Shown here: positions 7,641 to 15,606 of the stretch, in pieces | How positions within the stretch are numbered: the first letter of the stretch is position 1 | How the letters are laid out: each line of letters starts with the position of its first letter | Assembly (NCBI RefSeq): GCF_038443675.1 | Contig: NZ_CP151762.1 | Coordinates: forward strand, 186,001 to 250,000 | Direction: 5' to 3' | Length of the DNA: 64,000 nt | Origin: Yoonia sp. G8-12 | GTDB lineage: Bacteria > Pseudomonadota > Alphaproteobacteria > Rhodobacterales > Rhodobacteraceae | The notes under the pieces: generated by a model | What the model was told of the DNA's origin: nothing | The model's database searches: none | What the model saw: the letters and a program-made list of their open reading frames with translations, nothing else | Made by a program: the position numbers and the translations under genes

Positions 7641-8444
7641 ATGCAAGATATGAACCAGATGGGTGTGCGGCGCTTTGGGCGCGTCAATTGGCTGGGGACA
7701 TGGACATTGGTCCGCCGCGAGATCAGCCGCTTCATGAATGTCTGGTCGCAAACCGTCATGGCCCCTTTGATCAATGCAGGGCTGTTCCTGCTGATCTTCA
7801 CCATCGCGATCGGATCGCAGCGCGGCGATGTCATGGGTGTGCCCTTTATGGTGTTTCTGGCGCCAGGTATCTTGACAATGACGGTCATCCAGAATGCCTT
7901 TGCCAATACCTCGTCCAGCCTTGCCTCGGCGAAGGTGCAGGGCAATATCGTGGATACGCTGATGCCGCCGTTGTCAGCGGGTGAGCTGGTCGCGGGCTAT
8001 ATTGGTGGGGCCGTGGCGCGGGGCGGTTTGGTGGCGATTGTGATTGCTGCGGGCTCTGCTTTGTTTTTGGGGGTTGGGATGCAATCGCCGCTTTGGGTCG
8101 TTGTTTTTGTGTTGCTTGGGTCGATCCTGATGGGCGGGCTGGGGATGATTGCAGGCATTTTCGCAAATAAATTCGATCAGCTTTCTGCAATTTCCAACTT
8201 TCTGATCACGCCCTTGGCGTTCTTGTCGGGTACCTTTTATTCGATCGAGGCATTGCCGCCTTTCATGCAGACCCTCAGCCATGCCAACCCGTTCTTTTAT
8301 ATCATTGACGGGGTTCGTTTCGGGATGATCGGTGTCAGCGACAGCAGCCCTTGGATGGGTTTGTTGGTGGTGACGGCGGCTTGCGTTGTGGTAGTGGGCG
8401 TCTGTTTGCGCTGGATGCACACGGGATATCGGCTCAAGGCCTAG
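7641..8444 (+). CDS. ABC-2 type transporter permease
   Basis: A 267-residue ABC-2 permease (YadH/NodJ type) with six predicted helices, including NAGLFLLIFTIAIGS, GGLVAIVIAAGSALFLGVG and a C-terminal VTAACVVVVGVCLRWM. The conserved ABC-2 motif LSGTFYSIEALPPFMQTLSHANPFFYIIDGVRF is present. The ORF extends upstream to 7509, but homologues of about 250 residues and the AAAGGA near 7627 favour the ATG at 7641. No ATPase gene is adjacent, so its partner must lie elsewhere. Its stop overlaps the next convergent gene by 4 bp. Confidence 0.88.
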   Translation: MQDMNQMGVRRFGRVNWLGTWTLVRREISRFMNVWSQTVMAPLINAGLFLLIFTIAIGSQRGDVMGVPFMVFLAPGILTMTVIQNAFANTSSSLASAKVQGNIVDTLMPPLSAGELVAGYIGGAVARGGLVAIVIAAGSALFLGVGMQSPLWVVVFVLLGSILMGGLGMIAGIFANKFDQLSAISNFLITPLAFLSGTFYSIEALPPFMQTLSHANPFFYIIDGVRFGMIGVSDSSPWMGLLVVTAACVVVVGVCLRWMHTGYRLKA

Positions 8445-8854
8445 GACACGTCGCGCACGGGGATACCGCGCTCGGCAAGGACAGCAATCAAAGTGTTGAT
8501 GTCCGGCAGGTCGCCCGAAAACACATCTTCGACATCCCCATTACGGTACACGATTGCGACTTCTGTATCGATCCCGGCGTCGCTGACGCGCAAATGTGCG
8601 ATATCATCGAGGGGGATTGGCCGCGGTTTGCGCCATGCCGCAAGGGTCAGATGATCTGCGTCGATCCGGATGCCCGAGACGGGCTTTGGCAGTAGCATCC
8701 ATGCAATCAAGACAGCCCCCAGACCCCAAGCAAGGATTTGCAGCTGTGTGGTTTCAAAATAGATCACGGCCACGAACAACAAAACCACGCCAATAAAGGC
8801 AAGCCAGATCGGCCCCTTGTTCGGCGCGCGGCGATACTCGTAAACGTCACTCAT
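8441..8854 (-). CDS. Hypothetical membrane protein
   Basis: A 137-residue protein with two adjacent N-terminal helices (WLAFIGVVLLFVAVIYF and ILAWGLGAVLIAWMLL), then a cytoplasmic-looking domain (GIRIDADHLTLAAWRKPRPIPLDDIAHLRVSD...) that resembles PH-like domains of small bacterial membrane proteins. The function is unknown. An ATG three codons further upstream (8863) is equally possible. It lies 60 bp downstream of the EamA gene on the same strand. Confidence 0.7.
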   Translation of the reverse strand: MSDVYEYRRAPNKGPIWLAFIGVVLLFVAVIYFETTQLQILAWGLGAVLIAWMLLPKPVSGIRIDADHLTLAAWRKPRPIPLDDIAHLRVSDAGIDTEVAIVYRNGDVEDVFSGDLPDINTLIAVLAERGIPVRDVS

Positions 8855-8914
8855 GTTTTTCATTTAATGTAATAAGATGGCCTTATTTTGACCAAGGTAA
8901 AGAGGGGTGTGCGT

Positions 8915-9799
8915 TTAATTCACATTGCGCGCCCGCCGCTCGCGCCACGCCAGAAGCGATGCGCCCCCAAGAATGATCAGCGCGCCCAGAATGCTGACCC
9001 AGTCGGGCCAGACATCGAAAACCAGCAGATCGTAGAGGCTTGCAAAGATCAGGGTGACGTAGCTGAAGGGTGTAATAAAGCTTGCATCCGCGCGCGCCAT
9101 GGCATTGACGAAACAGGCCTGCGCTGTGGCCATCAACATGCCCAACGCGGCCAGCGCGCCCCATTGCGCGGCTGTCGGTGGTGACCAGACCGGCAGCACC
9201 GCGAGTGTCGCGATACATAGCCCGATCGCGTTGTTGATCAGCAAAATCTGGAAGCCGGGTTCGCGATTGGCCAGTTTCTTGATGAAGATCAGCTCCATTC
9301 CCATCAAAAGCGCCGCCCCCAGCGCCAGCAATCCAGCCAGTTGAAAGCTCTCTGGTCCGGGGCGCAGCAAGATCAGTGCGCCTAGCAAGGCGGTGCAAGC
9401 CGCAAACCAGCGCCACGGTCCAACCTTTTCCCCGAGCAGGGGAATGGCAAGCAGCATGCCGAACACAGGGTTGAGAAAGCTGATTGCCGTCGCGTCCGAG
9501 AGCGGGATGAAGGCGACCGCCGAAAACATCAACGTCACGCCGCCCCATCCAAAGAGTGTGCGGCCAACGTGCAATTTGAGGTCTGGCCGGTTGATTGTGG
9601 GCCGCAGGATCGCGGCAGCGGTGGAAATGACCGCAAACGCGAAAAGAAAACGCCCGTGGCTGATTTGAAGCGGGTGCAAAGGCGGCCCCAACGTGTCCGT
9701 GCCCAGGGATTTTGCCATGATCATCGTGGCCGCAATAAAAGCGGTAGCCGTCAGCATGAAAGCAACAGCAAGAGGTTGGTTGGCGGCGCGCAATGTCAT
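8915..9799 (-). CDS. EamA/DMT-superfamily transporter
   Basis: A 294-residue inner-membrane protein with ten predicted helices arranged as two EamA repeats, e.g. FSAVAFIPLSDATAISFLNPVFGMLLAIPLLGEKVGPWRW in repeat one and ADASFITPFSYVTLIFASLYDLLVFDVWPDWVSILGALIILGG in repeat two. The S-D-A-x-x-I-x-F-x-x-P signature is typical of drug/metabolite exporters. The substrate cannot be inferred. It follows the BNR-repeat gene on the same strand, about 40 bp apart. Confidence 0.9.
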   Translation of the reverse strand: MTLRAANQPLAVAFMLTATAFIAATMIMAKSLGTDTLGPPLHPLQISHGRFLFAFAVISTAAAILRPTINRPDLKLHVGRTLFGWGGVTLMFSAVAFIPLSDATAISFLNPVFGMLLAIPLLGEKVGPWRWFAACTALLGALILLRPGPESFQLAGLLALGAALLMGMELIFIKKLANREPGFQILLINNAIGLCIATLAVLPVWSPPTAAQWGALAALGMLMATAQACFVNAMARADASFITPFSYVTLIFASLYDLLVFDVWPDWVSILGALIILGGASLLAWRERRARNVN

Positions 9800-9842
9800 G
9801 CGCGTCAGTGAACCGAAAAAATGGGGCTTTCAAGTGAGGAAT

Positions 9843-11005
9843 TCACGCGCTGCGGTCAACAACCTCAACCGCCAGTATCGTCGGCAAATGCTGGGCGATT
9901 TGATGCCAGCTTTCGCCCTCATCGAAGCTGCCAAAAACGGATCCGCTGTTGCTGCCAAAATAGATGCCTGCGGGGTGTTGGCGATCTCCTGCCATGGCTT
10001 GGCGCAACACGGTAAAGAAACAATTTTCCTGCGGCAGACCTTGGCGACAATCCTGCCAGCTTTGTCCGCCATCGCGCGACCGCCAGACCGCAGCAGCGGC
10101 ATCGGGGGGAAACGTCCTGCGCTGTCGCCGTTCAGGGGGAGGGTCCAGATCGTTTCGGGGTCGCGCGGATGCACGCGGATCGGAAACCCGAAAGTCGAAG
10201 GCAGGCCAGTGGTGATATCATCCCAGCTGCGCCCGCCATCGGCAGAGCGCCACACCCCATGGTGGTTCTGTTGGTAAAGCACATCGCCACCACCCGGCGC
10301 GCGCATCATGTTGTGCACGCAGTGTCCCACGTCGCCGTCACGGGGTGCGGCGGGGTGGCTGTGCCCCTCGCAGGCGGCGGCGTTGGTCAGGCGGTTCCGG
10401 CGGTCCCATGTAGCGCCGCCATCTTCTGACGCGAAAACGCCTGCAGCGGAAATGCCGACCCAGAGTTTTTGCGCATCATCAGGGTGTGTCACGATGGTGT
10501 GCAGCACCAGCCCCGCCGCGCCGGGGTTCCAGCTTTCGGCAGAGGGATGATCGGTCAGGCCTTCCACCTTTTCCCAAGTGCGCCCAAAATCGCGGCTTCG
10601 TAGCAGCTTGGCGGGCTTTGTCCCTGCATAAAGAACATCGCCTGCAAAATGCAGCGACCAGATAGACACGAAATCATCCGCAAATGGCAAGGGTTCATCC
10701 TTCCAACCCACTATGGCTGCGAAATCGGGATCATTGGCTGCCCAGTCATCCATTGTCCCGCGTGTCAAACGCGCAAGGTTCCAGGTCTGTCCATGATCGT
10801 CTGACCGCCAGATGCCCGCGCCATGAAAATCACCACCGCCGCCGGCCCAGATACAGCCGGTTAACGGATCACCCGCCAGATGGCTGATCGACCAGCCGTT
10901 GCACAAAGGGCCGCGCACGGACCAATCGCTGCGGTTCGTATCGCCATCAATCAAGAAGGCGCCTTTTGTGGTGCCAACAAGGATGGTCAGGTTGTCTTTG
11001 GTCAT
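9843..11005 (-). CDS. BNR/sialidase-fold repeat protein, frameshifted near the C-terminus
   Basis: A cytoplasmic-looking beta-propeller protein (no signal peptide) built of BNR/Asp-box repeats: SDDHGQTW, SRDFGRTW, SEDGGATWD and SADGGRSWDD. In the sequence as given the frame runs to 9830 (391 residues), but after LNGDSAGRFPP the product turns into non-repeat sequence. One extra base in the run of six G at 10104-10109 restores WRSRDGGQSWQD, then FGSNSGSVFGSFDEGESW, two further Asp boxes, and a stop at 9843-9845. The gene is probably intact (387 residues) and the sequence short by one base. Proteins of this type are often labelled exo-alpha-sialidase or photosynthesis-assembly-like; no catalytic residues are evident. 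Confidence 0.8.
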
Positions 11006-11273
11006 TGCAGCACTCCCAATGGAGGACTGTTCCAGTTTACCACAGCGCTGATCAACCGTCTAATCCCTACGACCTGTCCAATACTTATTTCCGGGCTTCT
11101 CAAGTCAGGTGAACTGCGCTACGAAGATGCTATGATGAAGCCAGTGACATTTGAAATCCGACGCCGACGCTAACCAGCGCCGCCTTTTGTTACGTCCATC
11201 TTAAACCCCTAACATTATTGACAGCCTTCGTTTGGTCCTGCACCAATCGGGCTTACCTTTGAGGAAGATTGCC

Positions 11274-12455
11274 ATGATCGCATCTATTCTGCCAACCTAT
11301 TCACGCGCACCCCTGACTTTCGTGTCCGGTGAAGGATCCTGGTTGACCGAGGCCGATGGACGACGCTTTCTCGATCTGGGTGCTGGCATCGCGGTCAATG
11401 CGCTGGGGCATGCCCACCCTGCATTGGTAGAGGCGCTGACCACGCAGGCGAATGCGCTGTGGCATGTATCAAACCTCTATAACATTCCCGCCCAGCAGAA
11501 GCTCGCTGATGCGTTGGTCGCGCAGACCTTTGCGGATACGGTGTTCTTTACCAATTCAGGCACAGAAGCTTGCGAACTGGCCGTCAAAATGGCGCGCAAA
11601 TACTGGTATGACAAAGGCCAGCCCGAGCGGACCGAGATCATTACCTTCTCGGGGTCTTTTCATGGCCGGTCCAGTGCGGGGATTGCGGCCGCGGGATCCG
11701 AGAAGATGACAAAGGGCTTTGGCCCGCTTCTCCCCGGATTTACCCATCTGGAATTTGGCGATCACGATGCTTTGCAGGCCGCAGCCTCGGATAAGATCGC
11801 GGCGATCATGGTTGAACCGGTGCAGGGCGAGGGCGGTATCCGCCCATTGCCGGATGTTTGCCTGAAAGGCTTGCGCGATCTGTGTGACCAGCACGGCATC
11901 CTGTTGATCTTTGATGAGGTGCAATGTGGCATGGGTCGGACCGGCAAACTCTTTGCGCATGAATGGGCAGGGATTACGCCTGATATCATGATGGTCGCCA
12001 AGGGCATTGGCGGGGGGTTCCCGCTGGGGGCTTTGCTGGCCACGGCAGACGCGGCCTCTGGCATGACCGCAGGCACCCATGGGTCGACCTATGGCGGCAA
12101 CCCGCTGGCTTGTGCTGTGGGTGCCAGAGTGATGGAGATCGTGGGTGACGACGCGTTTCTGACCGAGGTAAACCGCAAGGCAGGGATGATGCGCCAGAAG
12201 CTGGAAGGGCTGGTCGCGGCACACCCTAATGTGTTTGAGGCGGTGCGCGGATCGGGCCTGATGCTGGGTCTGAAATGCAAGGCCACCAACAGCGATGTAG
12301 TTGCGGCGGGCTTTGCCCAAGGTGTGCTGACGGTGCCTGCAGCGGATAATGTCGTGCGCTTGTTGCCAGCGCTGAACATCACCGATGCGGATATCGCGCT
12401 GGCGGTTGAAAAGCTTGATGCTGCGGCATCCCATGTAAAGGAGGCCAATGCGTAA
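11274..12455 (+). CDS. argD: Acetylornithine aminotransferase ArgD
   Basis: PLP-dependent class-III aminotransferase of arginine synthesis, 393 residues. Key blocks are LDLGAGIAVNALGHAHP, FFTNSGTEACELAVKMAR (phosphate binding), FDEVQCGMGRTGKLFAHEW and MMVAKGIGGGFPLGALLAT with the PLP lysine. The ATG at 11274 follows GAGGAAG. It overlaps the GNAT gene by 8 bp and is followed by argF, giving an arginine operon. The 270 bp upstream hold no gene. Confidence 0.95.
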   Translation: MIASILPTYSRAPLTFVSGEGSWLTEADGRRFLDLGAGIAVNALGHAHPALVEALTTQANALWHVSNLYNIPAQQKLADALVAQTFADTVFFTNSGTEACELAVKMARKYWYDKGQPERTEIITFSGSFHGRSSAGIAAAGSEKMTKGFGPLLPGFTHLEFGDHDALQAAASDKIAAIMVEPVQGEGGIRPLPDVCLKGLRDLCDQHGILLIFDEVQCGMGRTGKLFAHEWAGITPDIMMVAKGIGGGFPLGALLATADAASGMTAGTHGSTYGGNPLACAVGARVMEIVGDDAFLTEVNRKAGMMRQKLEGLVAAHPNVFEAVRGSGLMLGLKCKATNSDVVAAGFAQGVLTVPAADNVVRLLPALNITDADIALAVEKLDAAASHVKEANA

Positions 12456-12930
12456 TTACACGTTCCGCTCCCTGACAGAGGCAGACCTGCCTTTGATGCG
12501 CCGCTGGTTACAGGCGGCGCATGTCAAGGTCTGGTGGCCCGACGCGGACAAGCAGATTGCGCTGATGGAAAAAGACATGGACAATACCGCGATTGATATG
12601 CGGGTGGTCAGCCTCATCAACCACCCTTTTGCCTATATCCACGACCACGACGCGCGCGCCTTTCCCTTGCCCCAATATGCGGACCTGCCGCATGGGGCGC
12701 GGGTGATGGCAACCTTTGTGGGGGACAATGACTTTATGGGGCAGGGCCATTCGGTGGGCTATATTGATGCGCATGTGCGCACCCTGCGCGTCAAATACCC
12801 CATGGTTGCCGCTGGCGTGGGCACGACGGACACCCGCACCATATCGATCTACAGGCAGGCCGGTTTCAAAAACCGTAGGCTGGCCACGACAGGCGAAGGG
12901 CGCCTTGTGCAGGTAATGACACATCTCTGA
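12448..12930 (+). CDS. GNAT acetyltransferase, AAC(6')/RimJ-like
   Basis: A 160-residue GNAT-fold protein of the AAC(6')-like group: RSLTEADLPLMRRWLQAAHVKVWW at the N-terminus, GQGHSVGYIDAHVRTLRVKYP with core strand residues, and DTRTISIYRQAGFKNRR at the acetyl-CoA/C-terminal strand. A good ribosome site (AAAGGAGG) lies inside the end of argD, and the 8-bp overlap implies translational coupling. The position between argD and argF suggests a link to arginine metabolism, but these proteins are usually annotated as aminoglycoside or siderophore-type acetyltransferases; the substrate is unknown. Confidence 0.85.
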   Translation: MRNYTFRSLTEADLPLMRRWLQAAHVKVWWPDADKQIALMEKDMDNTAIDMRVVSLINHPFAYIHDHDARAFPLPQYADLPHGARVMATFVGDNDFMGQGHSVGYIDAHVRTLRVKYPMVAAGVGTTDTRTISIYRQAGFKNRRLATTGEGRLVQVMTHL

Positions 12931-12968
12931 AATGACTGGCCGGACATGGCCCAACAAAAGCGAAATAC

Positions 12969-13874
12969 ATGACCCATTTTCTCGATATCCACACCACCCC
13001 TTCCGATGCGCTGCGTGACATCATCGACAATGCCAAAGCGATGAAGACCGCCCGCGCCGGTCTGCCCAAGGGCACGCCGGATGCGGATCAGCCGCTTGCG
13101 GGGCATATGGTGGCGCTGATCTTTGAAAAGCCCTCAACCCGGACCCGCGTGTCCTTTGATGTGGGTGTGCGTCAGATGGGCGGACAGACTATGGTGTTGT
13201 CGGGTGCTGACATGCAGTTGGGCCATGGCGAGACGATTGCCGATACCGCACGGGTGCTGTCGCGCTATGTTGATCTGATCATGATCCGCACGTTCGAGGA
13301 ACAGACCCTGCAGGATATGGCCGAATACGCGACGGTGCCGGTGATCAACGGTTTGACCAACCGCACACACCCTTGCCAGATCATGGCCGATATCATGACG
13401 TTTGAAGAACATAACGGCCCGATCAAAGGCAAAAAGGTGGTGTGGTCGGGCGACGGCAACAACGTCTTTGCCAGCTTCGCCCATGCCGCCAAACAGTTCG
13501 AGTTTGATCTGGTGTTCACCGGCCCGCCGCCGCTTGATCCCGAACCTGCGCTGGACGGGCTTTATACCACCGTGCGCGATCCCAATGAGGCGGTCCAAGG
13601 GGCCGATCTGGTGGTGACGGATACATGGGTCAGCATGCATGATCCGCAATCGGCGCGCGAACGGCGGCACAACCAGCTGCGGGGGTATCAGGTCAATGAC
13701 GCGCTGATGGCCAAGGCCAAGGATAACGCGCTGTTCATGCACTGCCTGCCCGCGCACCGCGATGACGAGGCGACCAGCAGCGTCATGGACGGGCCCCATT
13801 CGGTGATCTTCGACGAGGCTGAGAACAGGTTGCATGCGCAGAAGGCGATCATACGGCATTGTTTAGGGGTTTAG
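12969..13874 (+). CDS. argF: Ornithine carbamoyltransferase ArgF
   Basis: Makes citrulline from ornithine and carbamoyl phosphate; 301 residues, the family length. Diagnostic motifs are EKPSTRTRVSFDVG (carbamoyl phosphate, STRTR), the LGHGETIADTARVLSRY loop, NGLTNRTHPCQIMAD (HPCQ), DTWVSMHD (SMxD) and FMHCLPAHR (HCLP ornithine loop). It is the last gene of argD-GNAT-argF, 38 bp after the GNAT stop. Confidence 0.96.
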   Translation: MTHFLDIHTTPSDALRDIIDNAKAMKTARAGLPKGTPDADQPLAGHMVALIFEKPSTRTRVSFDVGVRQMGGQTMVLSGADMQLGHGETIADTARVLSRYVDLIMIRTFEEQTLQDMAEYATVPVINGLTNRTHPCQIMADIMTFEEHNGPIKGKKVVWSGDGNNVFASFAHAAKQFEFDLVFTGPPPLDPEPALDGLYTTVRDPNEAVQGADLVVTDTWVSMHDPQSARERRHNQLRGYQVNDALMAKAKDNALFMHCLPAHRDDEATSSVMDGPHSVIFDEAENRLHAQKAIIRHCLGV

Positions 13875-13919
13875 CGGGGTGTATGGGCGACCGGCTGGAT
13901 AGCCTGACGCCCAGCATGT

Positions 13920-14339
13920 TCAATCTTCGTGAGGGTCGTTTTCAGCATCTGTCTGGGTTGCATGCAACGTGCCGTGAAGGTGATCTGGCGGGCCGTAAAT
14001 CGCATAGAGCTTCATTTCATCATCGCCAATGTTGGTAATGTTATGCCACGTACCGGCTGGCACGAGCACAGCCCAGTCTGCACCGACCTCTCTTTCAAAA
14101 TCCAGTTGATCCTTGCTTGGTCCCATCTGGACGCGCCCCTTGCCCTGTTCGAGGCGCAAAAACTGGTCATGGCTTTCATGCACTTCCAACCCGACATCAC
14201 CACCCACAGGGATTGTCATCAAGGTCAGCTGGATATTTTTGCCCGTCCAACGTGTGGTGCGGAAATTGGGGTTATCCAGCGTGTCTTTCTCGATATCCAT
14301 CACGTAGGATGCGGGGCCATAATCTTTGGTATCAGTCAT
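13920..14339 (-). CDS. Cupin-domain protein
   Basis: A 139-residue single cupin: GGDVGLEVHESHDQFLRLEQGKGRVQMG (motif 1, with two His and a Glu nearby) and VLVPAGTWHNITNIGDDEMKLYAIYGPPDH (motif 2 His). Typical of small YP-type cupins annotated as mannose-6-phosphate-isomerase-like. The ORF opens much further upstream (14594), but the ATG at 14339 has GAGGATTATA before it and begins the conserved part. Metal-dependent function is likely; the substrate is unknown. Confidence 0.85.
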   Translation of the reverse strand: MTDTKDYGPASYVMDIEKDTLDNPNFRTTRWTGKNIQLTLMTIPVGGDVGLEVHESHDQFLRLEQGKGRVQMGPSKDQLDFEREVGADWAVLVPAGTWHNITNIGDDEMKLYAIYGPPDHLHGTLHATQTDAENDPHED

Positions 14340-14512
14340 TATAATCCTCGGTTGATTGCGCTCGTTCTTCCAACAAAGCGATGGTGAACGAGCAGGTTGA
14401 CACTCGGTCCGGCGCATCCGCGGGTCTATAACCAGAATGAAGACCGCTAGCCCCGACCCCGTATGTTCCTGCGGTGCCGGTTTGCGCCCAGATTCAGTGT
14501 ATTCGAAAACGT

Positions 14513-14797
14513 CTAAAAGCGGGATGAAGCCTTCTTCACGCTGCTTTCCAAGCTGTACCAAGCGCTTTCGACGCCTGCCTTGAGATCTTCCCAAGCGGTC
14601 TCGCCAGCGTTCTGGAGTTCATTGAGCCTTGCCTGCGCCTCTAGTTGCTGTTGCCTGAGGTTGTCGATTTGCTCATAGTATTCAATTTTGGCGTCTGCTT
14701 GTGCGCTATCTGTTTTGGATTTGAGCTTGTCGATCTCTGCGTTCCATTCGTCCAACTGTGCTTGAAGTTTTTGCACATACGCATCCTTCATACCCAT
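14513..14797 (-). CDS. Small coiled-coil stress protein (sll1863-like)
   Basis: A 94-residue, highly charged protein, almost entirely heptad coiled coil (AYVQKLQAQLDEWNAEIDKLKSKTDSAQ...EQIDNLRQQQLEAQARLNELQN), ending in an amphipathic WEDLKAGVESAWYSLESSVKKASSRF segment. This matches the short sll1863-type stress response proteins in length and pattern. A perfect Fnr-type palindrome is found 116 bp upstream, suggesting induction under low oxygen. MKDAYV two codons in is an alternative start. Confidence 0.75.
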   Translation of the reverse strand: MGMKDAYVQKLQAQLDEWNAEIDKLKSKTDSAQADAKIEYYEQIDNLRQQQLEAQARLNELQNAGETAWEDLKAGVESAWYSLESSVKKASSRF

Positions 14798-14912
14798 GTT
14801 TTCTGTTCCTTATCTTTCGATTTGGCTGCCTTGCCTTACGCTGTCGCCAACTCGGTTGATCATCGCAGTTATCTGCAAATTCATACTGTGCGCGTAAAGA
14901 ACATCTCTGGCA

Positions 14913-14926
14913 TTGATATTGATCAA
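14913..14926. promoter_or_regulatory. Perfect Fnr box upstream of the coiled-coil gene
   Basis: TTGAT-ATTG-ATCAA is an exact Fnr/FnrL consensus palindrome. It lies in the 283-bp gap between the NUDIX gene (stop near 15081) and the coiled-coil gene (start 14797), both on the minus strand. Short ORFs overlapping this gap are not convincing as genes. Confidence 0.65.
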
Positions 14927-15080
14927 CCCGGCAAGGTGGGTTGGCTGGATATCGGCCACTTGTTTACCACGCAGCAGATACACGCTGCCCATCCGTCGTG
15001 TCGGATTTTGCGGTTGTCGCCATTGGGATCACGGGATTGAGGCCAACGCCAGCTTCGTCCGCATCGCCGGCAATTGTCGT

Positions 15081-15539
15081 TTACGCCAAAGCGCCCAGAA
15101 ACGCCTTTAACCCCAGATCATCGACCTTTTTGATCGCCTTTTTCAGCGGCATCCATTTGCGTTTGCGCAAACCCGCTTCGGGGTAGGTTTTGGTCATTTC
15201 CTTCACGTCGATCCGGTAGACACTAACGTGGCAAGGCACGCGCCGTCCGTCATCGAAGCGTTTCTCGGTGACGTAGCCGCCAATGGGGGCTTTGCTGACC
15301 TTGCCTTTGTGTACGCCCGCTTCTTCCCAGGCCTCGATCTTGGCGGTTTCGGCGTCGGTGTGTCCGTCCATTGGCCAGCCTTTGGGCACGATCCAGCGTC
15401 CGCGCGAGGATTTGACCAAAAGCACGTCTTTGCCGTCTTTGCCATCGCGCAAGCACAGCGCGCCGACCTGCGTAATTGCAGTCGGATCGGCAACACGGAC
15501 CTCGCGGCCCGTCCAAAAAGAACGGTCTAAATTACTCAT
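15081..15539 (-). CDS. NUDIX hydrolase, degenerate Nudix box
   Basis: A 152-residue Nudix-fold protein: VGALCLRDGKDGKDVLLVKSSRGRWIVPKGWPMDG then AETAKIEAWEEAGV. This is the DIPP/MutT layout (PKGW...EAWEEAGV), probably acting on diphosphoinositol-like or nucleoside-polyphosphate substrates. Against the Nudix consensus G-x5-E-x7-R-E-U-x-E-E-x-G-U, the first Glu is His and the Arg is Ile, while the metal-binding EExG core is kept. Activity is therefore likely but not certain. Confidence 0.88.
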   Translation of the reverse strand: MSNLDRSFWTGREVRVADPTAITQVGALCLRDGKDGKDVLLVKSSRGRWIVPKGWPMDGHTDAETAKIEAWEEAGVHKGKVSKAPIGGYVTEKRFDDGRRVPCHVSVYRIDVKEMTKTYPEAGLRKRKWMPLKKAIKKVDDLGLKAFLGALA

Positions 15540-15606
15540 ATACCTGCCAATGGCCTGTTTTTATTGCGTTCTTGTTAACACAAAGCGAATCGCAGTGCAA
15601 ATGGCC

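Noticed and set aside
13920..14594. 224-residue start for the cupin
   Set aside because: The conserved cupin begins after an ATG at 14339 with GAGGATTATA; upstream residues are non-conserved in type.
14810..14992. 60-residue minus-strand ORF before the coiled-coil gene
   Set aside because: It contains a perfect Fnr palindrome, lacks a ribosome site and shows no family features, so the interval is better read as regulatory.
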